DNA of 7,354 nt, taken from NCBI GenBank assembly GCA_020200675.1, contig JAIVIG010000399.1:1-7354 (forward strand), written 5' to 3'. Shown here piece after piece: positions 6,269 to 7,354 of the stretch. The first letter of the stretch is position 1. Every line of letters starts with the position of its first letter. The notes beneath the pieces were generated by a model, which worked only from the letters and a program-made list of their open reading frames with translations, was not told the DNA's origin and did not search any database. Both the position numbers and the translations under genes were made by a program. This DNA comes from Actinomycetota bacterium. GTDB lineage: Bacteria; Actinomycetota; Rubrobacteria; Rubrobacterales; Rubrobacteraceae.

Positions 6269-6798
6269 TGACCCGCCCCCAAAGGACCGACGTGGGCAAC
6301 GCTCTCTCCCAACACGTCGAACAGCGGTTTCGCGCGCTCGAAGTCCTCCTCGCTGCCGCCGACCATGATCTGGAGCGTCCCCTCTTGGGCCCTCTGGAGC
6401 GTCCCCCCTTGTTCCCCGGGGTCCCCGCCGGGGACCGGCGCGTCGAGCATGGAAGCGCCGCGCTCCTTGATCTGCGCCCCGAGCTCCTCGGCCGCGGTCG
6501 ACGATATGGTACTCATGTCCACGAGTAGGGCGCCTTCCTTGATCCCCTCGAGCACCCCGTCCTTCCCGGCGACGACCTCTCGAACCTCGGGCGCGGCCGG
6601 CAGCATGGTGATGACTATGTCGCTCGACTCGGCGACCTCTTTAGGACTCCCGACCACGGTGGCTTCGTTCCCGGCTATCTCCTCGGCCTTTTCTATGGTG
6701 CGGTTGTAGAGCACCAGTTCGTAGCCGGCCTCCATGAGGTTCTGGGCCATCGGTCTGCCCATGACCCCCAACCCTATGAACCCTATCTTCTCGGCCAT
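6241..6798 (-). CDS. Decayed tartronate semialdehyde reductase paralogue, truncated
   Basis: Residues 1-178 are about 72% identical by hand count to the intact reductase downstream, including GFIGLGVMGRPMAQNL (6-21) and SEEDFERAKP (149-158). The ORF ends after 185 residues, against about 295 expected, so it lacks the catalytic lysine and the whole C-terminal helical domain that forms the dimer and active site. After GAGQV (175-179) the sequence becomes KMLRFRT, which is hyi sequence read in the wrong frame. The usual serine of DAPVSGG is Pro123 here, and an 8-residue insertion (GTLQRAQE, phase ambiguous) follows from a 24-bp tandem duplication. The ATG at 6798 has GGAGGAG upstream and lies 18 nt after hyi. 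It may still fold as an isolated Rossmann domain but should not be an active reductase. I read it as a pseudogene. Confidence 0.85.
   Translation of the reverse strand: MAEKIGFIGLGVMGRPMAQNLMEAGYELVLYNRTIEKAEEIAGNEATVVGSPKEVAESSDIVITMLPAAPEVREVVAGKDGVLEGIKEGALLVDMSTISSTAAEELGAQIKERGASMLDAPVPGGDPGEQGGTLQRAQEGTLQIMVGGSEEDFERAKPLFDVLGESVAHVGPLGAGQVKMLRFRT
6369..6416. repeat. 24-bp imperfect tandem duplication inside the decayed reductase
   Basis: Unit 1 (6369-6392) and unit 2 (6393-6416) both begin tctggagcgtcccc and agree at 21 of 24 positions. They add 8 in-frame residues next to the substrate-binding loop that the intact paralogue lacks. Confidence 0.85.
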
Positions 6799-6808
6799 CT
6801 TCGTCTCC
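6697..6808. repeat. Direct repeat, copy A (5' end and leader of the decayed reductase)
   Basis: This is the partner of 6119-6230. It covers the ribosome site and first codons of the decayed reductase and matches its partner at about 94%, clearly more than most of the rest of the two genes. Confidence 0.8.
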
Positions 6809-6816
6809 TCCCCTTT

Positions 6817-7354
6817 CTAGAGATTCAGGTCCGAAACCTTGATGTCCTTGCCGCGCAACTCTCTGGGCAACCAGCCCAGGCTCTCCTCGGTCTCCTCCGT
6901 CGAGGGGCCGTACTCGAGGCCTACGTAGCCGTCGTAGCCCAGCTCCTCCAGGACGCCGAAGACGTAGGGGTAGTGGATCTCACCCGTCCCCGGTTCCGTG
7001 CGATCCGGCGAGTCCGCGATCTGGACGTGCCCGATCATGTCGAAGTGCTCCCTTATGTTGGCGGCCAGGTTTCCCTCCATCCGCTGCATCTGGAAGGAGT
7101 CGTACTGGAGCCCCACGTTCTCGCGACCCACGCTCCTTACGAACTCGGCCGCCTGCTCTGTCGTGCTCAACAGGTACGGCCCATTGTCGAACGTGCTCAA
7201 CGCCTCCACCACGACCTCGACGCCGGCCTCCCGGGCCTCGTCGGCGGCAAACCCGACGTTCTTCCTCGCAAGCTCGAGCTGCTCCTCCCTACCCATGCCG
7301 TCTATCTCCAGCCCGACGAGGACGTTCATCCTCCGACACTCCAGGGACCGTGCC
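6817..7354 (-). CDS. hyi: Hydroxypyruvate isomerase, N-terminus cut by the right window edge
   Basis: Hyi interconverts hydroxypyruvate and tartronate semialdehyde and belongs to the xylose isomerase-like TIM-barrel family. About 178 of some 260 residues are visible. An ATG at 7329 is internal: the open frame continues to the edge as ARSLECRRMNVLVG, the usual A-x-x-L-G-C-x-x-x-N-x-L-x-G block. Family landmarks, with residues counted from that ATG, are VVVEALSTFDNGPYLLST (39-56, likely metal-binding Glu), LQYDSFQMQR (74-83), HVQIADSPDR (100-109), EPGTGEIHYP (112-121) and GYVGLEYGPS (134-143). It ends GKDIKVSDLNL, with TAG 18 nt before the reductase ATG. The gene order suggests that glyoxylate carboligase could lie further upstream, outside the window. 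Apart from the edge it looks intact. Confidence 0.9.
   Translation of the reverse strand, partial: ARSLECRRMNVLVGLEIDGMGREEQLELARKNVGFAADEAREAGVEVVVEALSTFDNGPYLLSTTEQAAEFVRSVGRENVGLQYDSFQMQRMEGNLAANIREHFDMIGHVQIADSPDRTEPGTGEIHYPYVFGVLEELGYDGYVGLEYGPSTEETEESLGWLPRELRGKDIKVSDLNL

Overview
The window is a high-GC bacterial segment whose genes all lie on the minus strand and read leftwards, with GTG starts and strong GGAGG-type ribosome binding sites. Protein character and gene style suggest a GC-rich actinobacterium, possibly Rubrobacter-like. That assignment is from memory and no marker gene is present to confirm it. The main content is one glycolate/glyoxylate operon, entering from beyond the right edge and ending near position 127.

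Layout in transcription order (right to left): the C-terminal two thirds of a hydroxypyruvate isomerase gene (hyi, 6817-7354, cut by the window edge); a short, damaged tartronate semialdehyde reductase (6241-6798); a 12-codon relic of a second hyi (6233-6268); a full-length tartronate semialdehyde reductase (5321-6220); glcD (5293 to 3934 ancestrally, frameshifted near its end), glcE (2640-3923) and glcF (1114-2640), the three glycolate oxidase subunits; a malyl-CoA lyase-type gene of the HpcH/HpaI/CitE family (187-1101); a hairpin terminator (about 127-148); and the start of an IS630-type transposase (1-75) running off the left edge.

In the pathway, GlcDEF oxidises glycolate to glyoxylate. 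Glyoxylate carboligase, not in the window, would condense glyoxylate to tartronate semialdehyde. Hyi interconverts this with hydroxypyruvate, and the reductase turns it into glycerate. The lyase gives a second route, joining glyoxylate with acetyl-CoA to malyl-CoA or running in reverse.

The most interesting feature is decay. The hyi-reductase pair was once tandemly duplicated, and a later deletion fused the middle of the first reductase to the last codons of the second hyi. That reductase also has proline in place of its catalytic serine and a 24-bp in-frame tandem duplication. Separately, glcD has lost about 30 codons near its 3' end and is out of frame, although its original last codons and stop survive just before glcE. 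I see no defence system, CRISPR array, RNA gene or wholly new system here.
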